Of a stretch of DNA of 64,000 nt, positions 16,931 to 25,942 are shown one piece after another. Made by a program: the position numbers and the translations under genes. The notes beneath the pieces were generated by a model, which made no database searches, was not told where the DNA came from, and was given only the letters and a program-made list of their open reading frames with translations. The stretch covers positions 1 to 64,000 of the forward strand of contig JBKJIQ010000009.1 in NCBI GenBank assembly GCA_046598395.1, in the 5' to 3' direction. Positions within the stretch are counted from its first letter, which is position 1. Every line of letters begins with the position of its first letter. The stretch comes from JAENVU01 sp046598395. GTDB lineage: Bacteria; Actinomycetota; Acidimicrobiia; IMCC26256; JAENVU01.

Positions 16931-17683
16931 TCATGAACCGACCGTCATGCCGGTACGTTCGGCGATCGCGCGCACAAGTTCGACATCGGCGCGACCCTCC
17001 TCGAGGACGGCCAGCCGATACCGACGATCCAGCAGGTAGACGAACAGCAGGGTGAACGCGATGGTGCCGATCCAAAGCGTGAGGGCCATTACGCCATGAA
17101 TCTGGGGGTTTAGTTTCGGGCTGAACACGGTGGCCTGTTGGTGCAACGTGCGCCACCATTCCACCGAGAAGTGAACGATCGGTACGTCGACGAACGCGAT
17201 TAACGCCGCGATCGCATTGCGCTTCGCGGCACCGACGGGATCACCGGGAATCCGTCGCAACGCGAGGTAGCCGAGAAAGAGAAAGAACAGGAGCGCAGTG
17301 CTCACGAGACGCGCGTCCCACGCCCACCAGACTCCCCAGACCGGCTTCCCCCACACGGCTCCGAGCACCAGCGCGAGCGCGGTGAACATCACACCGAGCT
17401 CCGCGGAGGCTCCGGCGACCCGATCCCAGACCGGCGACCGAGTCCGCCGCCACAAGAAGAGCGCGGACGCGACCGCGGTAATGAAGAACGCGAGATACGC
17501 CAGCCACGCCGCGGGGACATGCAGATACATGACCCGTTGGGCATCACCTTGGACTTCGTCCGGCGGGGCACCCCAGAGTCCGAAGCCCACCAGTGCCACG
17601 AGCGAGACGATCGTCACCACGCCCAGCGCGCGCCGAACCGACGGCAACAACAGCTGATCCTTGTGGTCCTTGGTCTCGTCCAT
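16931..17683 (-). CDS. ccmC: CcmC, haem-handling membrane protein
   Basis: A 250-aa protein with six predicted membrane helices. It carries the WWD-type motif VWGVWWAWDARLVSTALL (residues 115-132) and flanking histidines in MYLHVPAAW and VHFSVEWWRTLH. CcmC presents haem to CcmE. The ATG at 17683 is preceded by GGGAGGAGG with a 7-nt gap, which excludes the longer reading frame reaching 17776. The start shares one base with the ccmB stop codon. Confidence 0.92.
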   Translation of the reverse strand: MDETKDHKDQLLLPSVRRALGVVTIVSLVALVGFGLWGAPPDEVQGDAQRVMYLHVPAAWLAYLAFFITAVASALFLWRRTRSPVWDRVAGASAELGVMFTALALVLGAVWGKPVWGVWWAWDARLVSTALLFFLFLGYLALRRIPGDPVGAAKRNAIAALIAFVDVPIVHFSVEWWRTLHQQATVFSPKLNPQIHGVMALTLWIGTIAFTLLFVYLLDRRYRLAVLEEGRADVELVRAIAERTGMTVGS

Positions 17684-18390
17684 CACGTTGCCTCCTCCCA
17701 GAGGGCGCCGAATGCCAACACACCCATCGCTGTATACAGCACCGCGAACACCGCGAGCATCGCCACCCATGGCCACGCATCGCCCGGCGTGCCGCCAAGT
17801 CCATCCTCGAATGCACGCGTGGCTCCCAGCATGACCGGAGCCAACACCGGGAGCAGCAACAGAGGAAGCAGCGTCTCTCGGAGCCGCAGCCCGGCTGCCA
17901 GAACGCCATAGAGGGTACCGGTGGAGGCCAGCCCAACGGTCGCGGCCAGTGCCGTGAATAGCACGACGCCTGCCCCATGAACGTTGACGTCGTAGAGCAC
18001 GACGACCCCGATTCCGAGCACCACCTCAAGCACCAGGAGCTGCAGCGCAATCGCGGCCGCTTTGCCCAGGAATATCGCGCCACCATCGAGGCCCGCGAGG
18101 CGAAGGCCGTCGCGCGCGCCGTGATGGGTCTCGATGGCGAACGACCGACCCACTGCGAGCAACAGGGCCAGCAACACGGCGATCCAAAACAGGCCGGGCG
18201 CGACCCGAGCGAGGATGCCGCGATCGGGATCCAGCGCAAACGCGAACAGCAAGATCACGATCAGGCCGAACGGCAGGATTTGGCCGAGCGCGACCCGCGC
18301 ACGCGCCTCGATCCGCAGATCCTTTCCTGCCACCAACGCGGCCTCGCGCCAGAGGTTCGCGGTGGATCCCCGCTCCATCTCCGCGTTCAT
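17683..18390 (-). CDS. ccmB: CcmB, membrane subunit of the haem exporter complex
   Basis: A 235-aa protein with six membrane helices and the CcmB pattern: an N-terminal basic stretch (WREAALVAGKDLRIEARAR), then alternating helices with the LDGGAIFLGKAAA loop. It partners the ATPase CcmA; ATP hydrolysis by the complex releases holo-CcmE. The start overlaps the ccmA stop by 4 nt and the stop touches the ccmC start, so translation is coupled throughout. Confidence 0.9.
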   Translation of the reverse strand: MNAEMERGSTANLWREAALVAGKDLRIEARARVALGQILPFGLIVILLFAFALDPDRGILARVAPGLFWIAVLLALLLAVGRSFAIETHHGARDGLRLAGLDGGAIFLGKAAAIALQLLVLEVVLGIGVVVLYDVNVHGAGVVLFTALAATVGLASTGTLYGVLAAGLRLRETLLPLLLLPVLAPVMLGATRAFEDGLGGTPGDAWPWVAMLAVFAVLYTAMGVLAFGALWEEAT

Positions 18391-19106
18391 GGCGCGCCGG
18401 CTTGCGAGCTCGGTTCACCGACCGCCAGGCGGGTCGGGAGCGCTTCGACGGCCGGCGGGCCGAGGTTCGGAACCACGCGGCCACCGTCGACCCGAATCTC
18501 GCGCGTCGCCAACGGACGTGCCACCTCGAGTTCGTGGGAAACCATCACCACCGTCCGGCCCTCCGACGGCGCCGCGACTACCGCTTCGGCGAGTACCGCC
18601 CGCCCGGTGGCATCGAGGCCGGCGTGCGGTTCGTCGAGCAAGAGCAACTCCGGATCCCGCACTAACGCGACCGCGAGCGCCAGGCGGCGGCGCTGACCCG
18701 CGGAGAGTCCGCGGTGCACGACATCCGCCGAACCGCGCAGGGCCACCCGATCGAGCACCGCATCGACCTCGCCGGCCTCGTTGCCACGACCGGCGGCCCG
18801 AGCGAAGAAGTGCAGGTTCTCGCGCGTGGTGAGGTCGTCGTAGCAGTAGGTCTCGTGACCGACCAATGCAATCGCCCGGCGCGCGGCCAGCCGATCGGTG
18901 AACAGATCGTGACCACGCACCTCGGCCTCGCCCGAATAGGGCGCGAGCAACCCGGCCAGGAGGCGAAGCATGGTGGTCTTGCCCGCGCCGTTCGGACCGG
19001 TCACCAACACGATCTCGCCCGGTTCCACGTCCAAGTCCGCACCCGCGAGTGCGGGGAAACGGCCCAGCAGACACACCACCGAGCGGAGCCGAACGACGAG
19101 GGACAC
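18387..19106 (-). CDS. ccmA: CcmA, ATPase of the haem exporter complex
   Basis: A 239-aa ABC ATPase. Walker A is GPNGAGKTT (residues 37-45), the signature is LSAGQRRRLALA, and Walker B is LLLLDEP; a switch histidine follows in VMVSHELE. The GTG at 19106 has GGAGG 6 nt upstream, so longer in-phase sequence is not used. It is the first gene of the cytochrome c maturation run and is divergent from a class E sortase. The first 10 residues are degenerate, but the ATP site is intact. Confidence 0.9.
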   Translation of the reverse strand: MSLVVRLRSVVCLLGRFPALAGADLDVEPGEIVLVTGPNGAGKTTMLRLLAGLLAPYSGEAEVRGHDLFTDRLAARRAIALVGHETYCYDDLTTRENLHFFARAAGRGNEAGEVDAVLDRVALRGSADVVHRGLSAGQRRRLALAVALVRDPELLLLDEPHAGLDATGRAVLAEAVVAAPSEGRTVVMVSHELEVARPLATREIRVDGGRVVPNLGPPAVEALPTRLAVGEPSSQAGAP

Positions 19107-19259
19107 ACCGAGCCTCCGGGCCCCGGGGACGGGGCGATCACAGCTCGGAAAGTGTACGAAGATCACAAGAAACCGGTCGAACCGAGCTGCACCGAGGTTC
19201 CGATCCGCACCGAACCGAGTGGTCGAGAATCCGTTGATCCAGCCGCTACCGTCGATGCG

Positions 19260-20132
19260 GTGCGTCGAGCCATCAACGCGGTCGGGCGATTTCTGCTCGT
19301 GGGCGGAACCCTGCTGCTCCTCTTTGTGGCGTATCAGCTGTGGGGCACCGGGATCTATGAGGCGCAGCAGCAGTCGAACTTGACCTCTCAGTTTCGTGCG
19401 GACCAGGTGAAGGCTCGCCTGGCGGCGCGGCCGGTGGCGGGTACCACAACGACCACTGCCCCACTCCCGCCGCCGCCCGAGGGCCAGCCCGTCGGCATCA
19501 TCCGGATACCGAAGATCGGCGTCGATCGGGCCATCGTCCAGGGAATCAGCGTTCCCGATCTCCGCAGCGGCCCCGGCCACTACCCCGATTCGCCGATGCC
19601 CGGTCAGATCGGGAACGCCGCGATCGCCGGGCATCGCACCACCTACGGCGCCCCCTTCAATCGGCTCGACGAACTCACGCCGGGCGACAAGATCTCCGTC
19701 GCCACACTCTCGGGGACGTTCACCTACACCGTCACCGAACAGCTCATCGTTACCAAGGCCGACGTGTACGTCCTCGATCCCACGCCCGACGCGACCTTGA
19801 CCCTCACCACCTGTCACCCGAAATATTCGGCCGCGCAACGGCTCGTGGTGAAGGCCCGCCTCGACGTGCAGGCGAGCCCCAAACCAACGAAGCCCACCGT
19901 GACACCGGTCAAGACTCGCCACCTCGCGATCGACGACCTGGTGGGCACACCCGAGTCGAAGATCCCCGTGATTTGGTCAGGACTCATCGTGCTCGCCGTG
20001 GGCGGCCTCTGGTGGTTCATGTTCGCGCGCCGCAAGCGTTGGTTCATCTGGATCGCGGGCGCCATCCCGTTTCTCGCCGCCTACGCCCTGTTCTGCTTCT
20101 ACCTCGAGCGGGTCTTGCCCCCGGGTTTCTAA
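19260..20132 (+). CDS. Class E sortase
   Basis: A 290-aa membrane-anchored transpeptidase. It begins with a membrane helix (VRRAINAVGRFLLVGGTLLL), followed by a Thr/Pro-rich linker and a sortase domain. The catalytic residues are H125 (AIAGHRTTYG), C185 (LTTCHPKYS) and R194 (AAQRLVV). Two more hydrophobic segments at the C-terminus are typical of class E, which attaches pilins or surface proteins with LAXTG-type signals to peptidoglycan. No substrate gene is seen nearby. An upstream in-frame GTG at 19152 would add 36 hydrophilic residues with less typical codon use; I prefer 19260. The stop region overlaps the convergent epimerase gene by 4 nt. Confidence 0.9.
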   Translation: MRRAINAVGRFLLVGGTLLLLFVAYQLWGTGIYEAQQQSNLTSQFRADQVKARLAARPVAGTTTTTAPLPPPPEGQPVGIIRIPKIGVDRAIVQGISVPDLRSGPGHYPDSPMPGQIGNAAIAGHRTTYGAPFNRLDELTPGDKISVATLSGTFTYTVTEQLIVTKADVYVLDPTPDATLTLTTCHPKYSAAQRLVVKARLDVQASPKPTKPTVTPVKTRHLAIDDLVGTPESKIPVIWSGLIVLAVGGLWWFMFARRKRWFIWIAGAIPFLAAYALFCFYLERVLPPGF

Positions 20133-21148
20133 ACCAAGAGTGCCGCCAACTCGTGCATGCCCGTGGTGAAATTGACGGCTGCGGTGAAGCCGAGTTCGTC
20201 ACGCGCCCGCTCCGGGCTCGCAAACACGTGGCGAACATCACCCGCACGCCAGCCGCCCACCACAACGGGTCGAGGTGCGCCGGGACCGACCGCATCGGCC
20301 AGTGCGTCGGCCATGTCGAGCAGCCGACGCGGTGAGCCACTCGCCACATTGAACGCCCCCGGAACCCCAGCACGCAGGGCCAGGACGTTCGCCGCGGCCA
20401 CATCGTGGACGTGCACGAAGTCTCGAAGTTGACCGCCGTCTTCGAAGACCTGCGGCGCCCGCCCGGCCGCGAGTGCATCGGCAAAGATCGCCGAGACCCC
20501 GGCATACGGCGTGTTGCGCGGCATCCCGGGTCCGTAGACGTTGTGATACCGCAACGCGGTGACGCACACGTCCCGATGTTCCCGCGCGAACGCCACGCTC
20601 AAGTGCTCCTGTGCGACTTTGGTAGCGGCATAAACATTGCGCGGATCGAGACGAGCCGATTCGGGCACCGACTCCGGCGCGAGCGGCGCCCCACACTCCG
20701 GACACGGCGGCTCGAACTGCCCGGCATCCAAATCGGCCGGGCGCCGAGGCCCGGGCGCGACCCGACCGTGCTCCGCGCACCGGTAGCGGCCTTCGCCGTA
20801 CACGACCATGCTTGATGCCAGTACCAACGGCCCCCGAAACCGCGCTTCGTGCAGCGCGCCCAAGAGGACGGCGGTGGCGAGATCGTTGTCGTGTACGTAC
20901 CCGACGGCGTCGCCAAAGTCCACGCCGAGACCAACCTTGGCCGCTTGGTGACACACGGCATCAACCCCGCGCAGCGCTGATGCCACGGCATCCGGATCCG
21001 TGACCTCGCCGACAATCGCCTCGGCTCCCCGCTCGCGCCCGATGACCGGTACCCGATCGAGGATTCGCACCTCGTCGCCGGCGCGGAGCAGCGCGTCCAC
21101 AATGTGAGTCCCGATGAACCCGGCACCGCCGGTGACGAGCACCTTCAT
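20129..21148 (-). CDS. NAD-dependent sugar-nucleotide epimerase with a zinc-knuckle-like insert
   Basis: A 339-aa short-chain-type (extended SDR) enzyme. The NAD site is GGAGFIG (residues 7-13) and the catalytic pair is Y173/K177 (YAATK). It resembles UDP-glucose or dTDP-rhamnose 4-epimerase relatives. Between residues 124 and 152 lies an insert with C124xxH127 and C149xxC152, spaced like a small zinc knuckle; comparable inserts occur in some actinobacterial epimerases. The exact sugar cannot be assigned. The start codon is the last ATG of a 14-bp tandem triplication that connects it to the upstream histidine kinase gene. Confidence 0.85.
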   Translation of the reverse strand: MKVLVTGGAGFIGTHIVDALLRAGDEVRILDRVPVIGRERGAEAIVGEVTDPDAVASALRGVDAVCHQAAKVGLGVDFGDAVGYVHDNDLATAVLLGALHEARFRGPLVLASSMVVYGEGRYRCAEHGRVAPGPRRPADLDAGQFEPPCPECGAPLAPESVPESARLDPRNVYAATKVAQEHLSVAFAREHRDVCVTALRYHNVYGPGMPRNTPYAGVSAIFADALAAGRAPQVFEDGGQLRDFVHVHDVAAANVLALRAGVPGAFNVASGSPRRLLDMADALADAVGPGAPRPVVVGGWRAGDVRHVFASPERARDELGFTAAVNFTTGMHELAALLV

Positions 21149-21184
21149 CCGACCGCCTTCATCCGACCGCCTTCATCCGACCGG
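21143..21184 (-). repeat. Three tandem copies of a 14-bp unit at a gene junction
   Basis: The unit CTTCATCCGACCGC (plus strand) occurs at 21143-21156, 21157-21170 and, with one final-base change, at 21171-21184. On the minus strand every copy contains GGATGAAGG. The outer copy carries the TGA stop of the histidine kinase and the inner copy carries the ATG of the epimerase. With a single unit the stop and start would overlap as ATGA. Confidence 0.9.
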
Positions 21185-22420
21185 TGCGAGTGGCAATCGA
21201 ACCGTGAACCGCGCGCCGCTGCTGCCATCGGTTGATCCGCTCCCATCGGACTCATTACTCGCGCTGATTTGGCCGTGATGGGCCTCCACGAATCCACGAG
21301 CAATCGCGAGGCCGAGCCCCGCGCCACCGGCCGTGCGCGCCCGGTCCACTTGGTAGCCGACGTCGAAGATCCGTTCGAGGTCCGCCGTCGGGATACCGGC
21401 GCCGGTATCGACCACCGACACGTAGGCATCCGCGTCGGCACTGCCGGCTTCAACCATCACCGAACCGTCCACGGGCGTATGGCGGATGGCGTTTTCGAGC
21501 ACATTGCGCAGAGCCCGCAACACTTCGGGGGTCGACACCGATACCTCCGCCGGCACCCCGTGTATGCGGCCCTCGAGTCGTACGCCCTTCGCCGCGGCGA
21601 CGGGCGCCACTCCGGCGATTGCGTCCGACACCAGGTCACCGAGCGACACGCGTTCGAGTTGCAGTTGGAGCGCACCCGATTGTGTCCGGCTCAGCTCGAA
21701 GAGATCGTCGACCAACGCGGTCAAGCGGTCGGTGTCGACCCGCAACATGGTGTGATATCGGGCCACCGTTTCGGGATCGGCGACGACACCATCTTCGAGT
21801 GCCTCGACCATCACGCGGATCGCAGCAAGGGGGGTGCGAAGGTCGTGCGATACCCACGCCACCAACTCTCGGCGGGATCGCTCCACCGCGCGTTCACGGC
21901 CCCGTGCGTCGTCGAGCCGTGCCTCCATCAGCTCCAACTCGTGCGCGAGCGCGACGAGTTCGGGCGCTCCCTGGACCGCAGACGCGGCGGTGGCATCCGT
22001 CGTTCCGATCCGACGCGTGACCGCGACGAGCGAAGAACTGGTGGCCGCCACCTGCGCGCCGAGCAAGACCGCGGCTGCGACCCCCACCGTGGCGGCCGCG
22101 AGTAGCACCACCTCGATCACCGCCAGGTCGTGCGCGGAGATGAACATCGCCTGAGCCGCGGCAAAGACCCCCAACCCAACCGCGGCCACGATCACCAGCG
22201 CGAGTGCGGCCACCTGGAGCCCCAGGCTGCGCCGCCGCAAGACCCGAAGGAGTGGCACGCCCATCATCACCCCGACGAACGCGACTCCCGTGGCGATCCC
22301 GATCAGCTCGAGGGTGTCTCGGTCCGACATCGACCTCGCCACCGCGACGGCCACCGTCAGTGCGACGCCCACCACAATCACGATGGACGCGTTGCGCCAC
22401 CGACCGCTCACGGATCCCAT
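21173..22420 (-). CDS. Sensor histidine kinase
   Basis: A 415-aa membrane kinase. Four hydrophobic segments occupy residues 10-130 with very short external loops, so the signal is probably sensed in or at the membrane. A HAMP-like linker leads to the H-box ELVAWVSHDLRTPLAAIR (phosphorylated His near 200). N, G1 and G2 boxes follow (NVLENAIRHTP, DTGAGIP, GGAGLGLAIARG). It phosphorylates the response regulator encoded just upstream, whose stop overlaps this start by 13 nt. The C-terminus is Ser/Gly-rich. Confidence 0.92.
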   Translation of the reverse strand: MGSVSGRWRNASIVIVVGVALTVAVAVARSMSDRDTLELIGIATGVAFVGVMMGVPLLRVLRRRSLGLQVAALALVIVAAVGLGVFAAAQAMFISAHDLAVIEVVLLAAATVGVAAAVLLGAQVAATSSSLVAVTRRIGTTDATAASAVQGAPELVALAHELELMEARLDDARGRERAVERSRRELVAWVSHDLRTPLAAIRVMVEALEDGVVADPETVARYHTMLRVDTDRLTALVDDLFELSRTQSGALQLQLERVSLGDLVSDAIAGVAPVAAAKGVRLEGRIHGVPAEVSVSTPEVLRALRNVLENAIRHTPVDGSVMVEAGSADADAYVSVVDTGAGIPTADLERIFDVGYQVDRARTAGGAGLGLAIARGFVEAHHGQISASNESDGSGSTDGSSGARFTVRLPLAPVG

Positions 22421-23118
22421 CGGTACCCCACTCCCCAGACCGTCACGAGGTGCGCGGGCTGCGATGGATCGAGCTCGATCTTCTCCCGCAATCGACGAAC
22501 GTGAACCGTGACCGTGGCGGTGTCACCGAAGCTGTAACCCCAGACGCGTTCGAGCAGTTCTTCGCGCGAGAACGCACGGCGCGGATGGCGGGCGAGGTGC
22601 GCAAGCAGATCGAACTCTCGCGCCGTCACGGTCACCAACTCCCCCGCCCGGGTCACCTCCCGCGCGCGCAGATCAATCCGCAGACCGCCGGCTTCGATCG
22701 TCTCCACCTCGAAACTGTCGGGGACATCGGTTCCGCCGGCGCGTCGGAGCACCGCCCGCACCCGCGCCGTGAGCTCACGCGGCGAGAACGGCTTCACCAC
22801 ATAGTCGTCTGCGCCCAGCTCCAAGCCCAACACGCGATCTTCCTCATCACCGCGGGCAGTCAGCATGATGACGGGCACCGGCGCGCGGGCACGCAACCGA
22901 CGACACACCTCGAGCCCGTCGATCCCCGGCAACATCAGGTCCAGGACCACCAGATCCGGCCATCGCCGAGTTGCGGCGTCGAGCGCGTCCCGGCCGTCGG
23001 CCACTGCTTCGACCTCCAATCCCTCGCGTTCCAAATACCGCACGACCACTTCGCTGATCGTCGGGTCATCCTCCACCACGAGCACGCGCGGGATCGAAGC
23101 CGCGCTCCCGGCTACCAC
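22408..23118 (-). CDS. OmpR/PhoB-family response regulator
   Basis: A 236-aa two-component transcription factor. The receiver domain (about residues 14-125) has the acidic pair in VVEDD, the phosphoacceptor Asp in DLVVLDLMLPG, and the conserved Lys in DYVVKPF. The C-terminal winged helix (about 140-235) has REFDLLAHLARHPRRAFSRE and TVHVRRLREKIE. GTG at 23118 is chosen because it gives a typical short lead; this start overlaps the end of the membrane glycosyltransferase gene. Its target genes are unknown. Confidence 0.92.
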   Translation of the reverse strand: MVAGSAASIPRVLVVEDDPTISEVVVRYLEREGLEVEAVADGRDALDAATRRWPDLVVLDLMLPGIDGLEVCRRLRARAPVPVIMLTARGDEEDRVLGLELGADDYVVKPFSPRELTARVRAVLRRAGGTDVPDSFEVETIEAGGLRIDLRAREVTRAGELVTVTAREFDLLAHLARHPRRAFSREELLERVWGYSFGDTATVTVHVRRLREKIELDPSQPAHLVTVWGVGYRWDP

Positions 23119-24392
23119 GGTGACCGCACCGCGACCGCGACCAGCACGGCAACCCCGGCTTGCGCCGCGAGCCATGAGCGGGGAATCTTCCGACCCACTG
23201 CCAAGGCAGCCGTCGCGATCACCAGCCACGGCACGAATGGCAACCAGATCCGCTCGACTTCGGCCTTCGACATCCCGCTCACATCCGCGATCAGAACGGC
23301 CACCGCGGCCGCGCCCACCAACCAGGCAAGTGGCTGACCCCGCAGCCGAATGAAGCCGGCAATCGCGGCCGGACCGACCGCGAGACTCAGTGCGGCGAGG
23401 TTGGCCACCACAAAGAACTCGTACGGACGGTTCTTCGCGACTCCAACGAAGTACTGCACTCGCGTCGCCGCCAATCCCTCCCACCAGAGGAACCCGGTCG
23501 CGATACTCACCGCCAGCACGACGGCCGCCACCACGACGGCCGCGACGAGCACCGGCCGCCACCGACGCCGGTGCGCGGCGATCGCGACCGGGATGATGGC
23601 AAGCAGGACGAGACCGTACGAGAGGTACGCCGCCGCCGCGAAGGCCAGACCCCCCAGCGCGGCGAGCACATCCGAGCGGCGTCCATCTCGACCAGTGGCC
23701 AGAATCACGAGCGTCACCGCGGTCGCGCTGACGCCGGCAAAGAACGCGTCACCCGAGGTCCACCAAATCGCGGCGGGCGTGAGCGCAAGGAACGGCGCGG
23801 CTCGCCGCGCGATCGCCTCACCGGCGACTTCCTTGGCCCCCACCAGTGCCGCGGCCGATCCAACGCCACCGCCCAGGAACACGAGCCACGCGTTCGGGTT
23901 GACACCACCGAAGCCGGCCCGATCCATCACCCACAACAGCACCACCATGCCGGGAGGATGACCCTGCGTGTGGATGTTGTAACTCGCAAGCCGGCGGGAG
24001 TAGGAGCCGAGAAAGAATCCCAGATCCTTGATGCGCGGGACCGTCCGAATGTATTGACCCGGGAGCAATGGATTCGTGAGTGCCTCGCGCCCGTCCACCA
24101 CTGCGAGCGCGACCGCCCAACCGACGGCGACGACCGCGGTCAGGATCAATAACCATCGCCAACGTATCCGGGTGGCGGCCACCGGGAACCAGGCGATCGT
24201 GAGCACTGCCACCAGTACCACGGGAAGCATCGTGCGCCCGGGCCGCCAATCCGTGGTCCCCGTGAGCGGTGGCGTGTGAATCTTCATGCGGATGCCATCG
24301 TCTAAAAGCGACTCTCCCCACTGTGACGCGATCACCACGAGCGCACTCGCGGCCAGCAGGGCCGCGACGATCGGCCACCGTGACGGTTCCAT
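23112..24392 (-). CDS. Polytopic GT-C-type membrane protein, probable glycosyltransferase
   Basis: A 426-aa integral membrane protein with about ten helices. A long first external loop contains the acidic DDGIRMKIHTPPLTG region. The conserved YNIHTQGHPPGMVVLLWVMDR segment and a catalytic-type acidic loop resemble GT-C transferases that use polyprenyl-phosphate sugars. The layout recalls the actinobacterial methylthioxylose/mannosyl transferase group, but this is a tentative comparison from memory. The start MEPSRW at 24392 directly precedes the first helix; the frame extends to 24557, but that extension looks non-coding. The gene overlaps the response regulator and sits beside other sugar-transfer genes. 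Confidence 0.65.
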   Translation of the reverse strand: MEPSRWPIVAALLAASALVVIASQWGESLLDDGIRMKIHTPPLTGTTDWRPGRTMLPVVLVAVLTIAWFPVAATRIRWRWLLILTAVVAVGWAVALAVVDGREALTNPLLPGQYIRTVPRIKDLGFFLGSYSRRLASYNIHTQGHPPGMVVLLWVMDRAGFGGVNPNAWLVFLGGGVGSAAALVGAKEVAGEAIARRAAPFLALTPAAIWWTSGDAFFAGVSATAVTLVILATGRDGRRSDVLAALGGLAFAAAAYLSYGLVLLAIIPVAIAAHRRRWRPVLVAAVVVAAVVLAVSIATGFLWWEGLAATRVQYFVGVAKNRPYEFFVVANLAALSLAVGPAAIAGFIRLRGQPLAWLVGAAAVAVLIADVSGMSKAEVERIWLPFVPWLVIATAALAVGRKIPRSWLAAQAGVAVLVAVAVRSPW

Positions 24393-24575
24393 CCGTTCGC
24401 CTGTCCCCGGCGAGGAGGCACTCGTGGCAGTTGGCGCCCGGGATGTCACGGTGTGCGCCACCCGATGAGGGTACCCCTCGATCGCGACGTGCCGGACCGT
24501 GAGCGCCTGAGTTTCGCAGTTCGTAAGTCCCCGGAACACCGAGCGCTCGGCACTCACTCGCTACCTTCGTAGCGC

Positions 24576-25229
24576 ATGATCGACGTGATCCTTCCGGTGC
24601 TCGATGAGGCCGCCGCGATACCTCAGGTTCTTCGATCCTTGCCCAAGGGGTTTCGGGCCATCGTGGTGGACAACGGGTCCACCGATAGCTCAGCCGCCGT
24701 TGCTCGCGATTCCGGTGCTCTCGTCGTTGATCAACCAGCGCGGGGATTCGGCAGCGCGTGTTACGCCGGCCTACTCGCGGCCGAGAACGACATCGTCTGT
24801 TTCATGGATTGCGACGGTTCACTCGACGGCGCCGATCTCCCTCGCGTGACCGCACCGGTCGCGGCCGGCGACGCTGACCTCGTGATGGGAGCGCGCATTG
24901 CTGTTCGGGGCGCGTGGCCGCTGCACGCGCGATACGCCAACCGTCTCCTGGCCATGGAACTCCGCCGCCGTACCGGACTCGGTCTCCGCGATCTCGGCCC
25001 GATGCGCGCCATGCGCCGCGAGCCACTCATCGCGCTGGGCATGGTTGACCGACGTTCCGGCTGGCCCCTCGAGATGGTGGTGCGCGCCCACGCGACGGGG
25101 TGGCGCATCACGAATGTCGACGTGCCCTACGCACCCCGCGTTGGGCGCTCCAAGGTGACCGGGACCGTGAAGGGAACCGTCACCGCGGTTCGCGATATGG
25201 GAGCCGTGCTCCGCCAGATTCCGCGATGA
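24576..25229 (+). CDS. Glycosyltransferase family 2
   Basis: A 217-aa cytoplasmic GT-A enzyme. It begins MIDVILPVLDEAAAIPQVL and has the nucleotide-binding VVDNGSTDSS. The DxD-type metal site is in CFMDCDGSLDG, where catalytic enzymes have DADG-like acids. RGFGSACYAG is the family nucleotide loop. No membrane helix is present. The stop overlaps the DUF2064 gene by 4 nt (ATGA). A GT2 gene paired with a DUF2064 gene is a recurring combination (TIGR04283/TIGR04282 type, annotated for arsenosugar biosynthesis), but the sugar acceptor is unknown here. The ATG lies 8 nt after TACCTT without a Shine-Dalgarno. Confidence 0.85.
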   Translation: MIDVILPVLDEAAAIPQVLRSLPKGFRAIVVDNGSTDSSAAVARDSGALVVDQPARGFGSACYAGLLAAENDIVCFMDCDGSLDGADLPRVTAPVAAGDADLVMGARIAVRGAWPLHARYANRLLAMELRRRTGLGLRDLGPMRAMRREPLIALGMVDRRSGWPLEMVVRAHATGWRITNVDVPYAPRVGRSKVTGTVKGTVTAVRDMGAVLRQIPR

Positions 25230-25942
25230 GTACCCCAGTGGCCGCCGCGAACACTCCGGGCGGCAACGCTGCTCCGCGCCACGCGCCGACCGCACTGCTG
25301 ATCCTGGCGAAGGAGCCGATCGCCGGGCGGGTGAAGACCCGGTTGACCCCGCCGTGCACGCCGGACCAGGCCGCCGAGCTTGCCCGCATCGCGCTGATCA
25401 GCACGTTGGATGCTGCGGTTCGTACCGTTGCCACGCACCCGATATTGGTCCTCGACGGCCGGCCCGGGCCCTGGCTCGGCGACCATTGCGCGATCGACAT
25501 CGTCGCCCAGAGCGAGGGTGGGTTGGCCGACCGGATCGGGGCCGCATTCGCGACGCAATCCGGAACCACCGCGCTCATCGGGATGGATACCCCCCAAGTG
25601 AGCACGGCGGCGCTCAACGAGGTGATCGCCACCCTCCGCGCTCCCGGCGTGGATGCAGTGCTCGGACCAACCGATGATGGCGGCTGGTGGGTCATCGGGC
25701 TGAACGATCCCTCGCTCCCCGCGTTCTCCGGGATCCCGATGAGCACCCCTACCACCGGCGCCGCCCAGGCCGCGCGGTTGCGCGAGCTGGGCCTCCGTGT
25801 GGCCATGGTTGCGGCCGAACGCGATGTGGACACGTTCGCCGATGCCCGGATCGTGGCCCGGCGGCTCCCCGGCTCCGCCTTCGCTCACGCCGTCGCCGCG
25901 GTTGAGAACAATCTTGACGCGACCGCAGGGGGTTCCGAATGA
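25226..25942 (+). CDS. DUF2064 glycosyltransferase-like protein (TIGR04282 family)
   Basis: A 238-aa GT-A-fold protein. LLILAKEPIAGRVKTRLTPP near residue 22 is the hallmark of DUF2064; it resembles the nucleotide-binding start of guanylyltransferases such as CofC. ALIGMDTPQVS and GPTDDGGWWVIGL supply the acidic residues of the active site. The first 20 residues are a variable tail. The gene is coupled by ATGA overlaps both to the upstream GT2 gene and to the short membrane protein downstream. Function is not established. Confidence 0.82.
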   Translation: MSTPVAAANTPGGNAAPRHAPTALLILAKEPIAGRVKTRLTPPCTPDQAAELARIALISTLDAAVRTVATHPILVLDGRPGPWLGDHCAIDIVAQSEGGLADRIGAAFATQSGTTALIGMDTPQVSTAALNEVIATLRAPGVDAVLGPTDDGGWWVIGLNDPSLPAFSGIPMSTPTTGAAQAARLRELGLRVAMVAAERDVDTFADARIVARRLPGSAFAHAVAAVENNLDATAGGSE

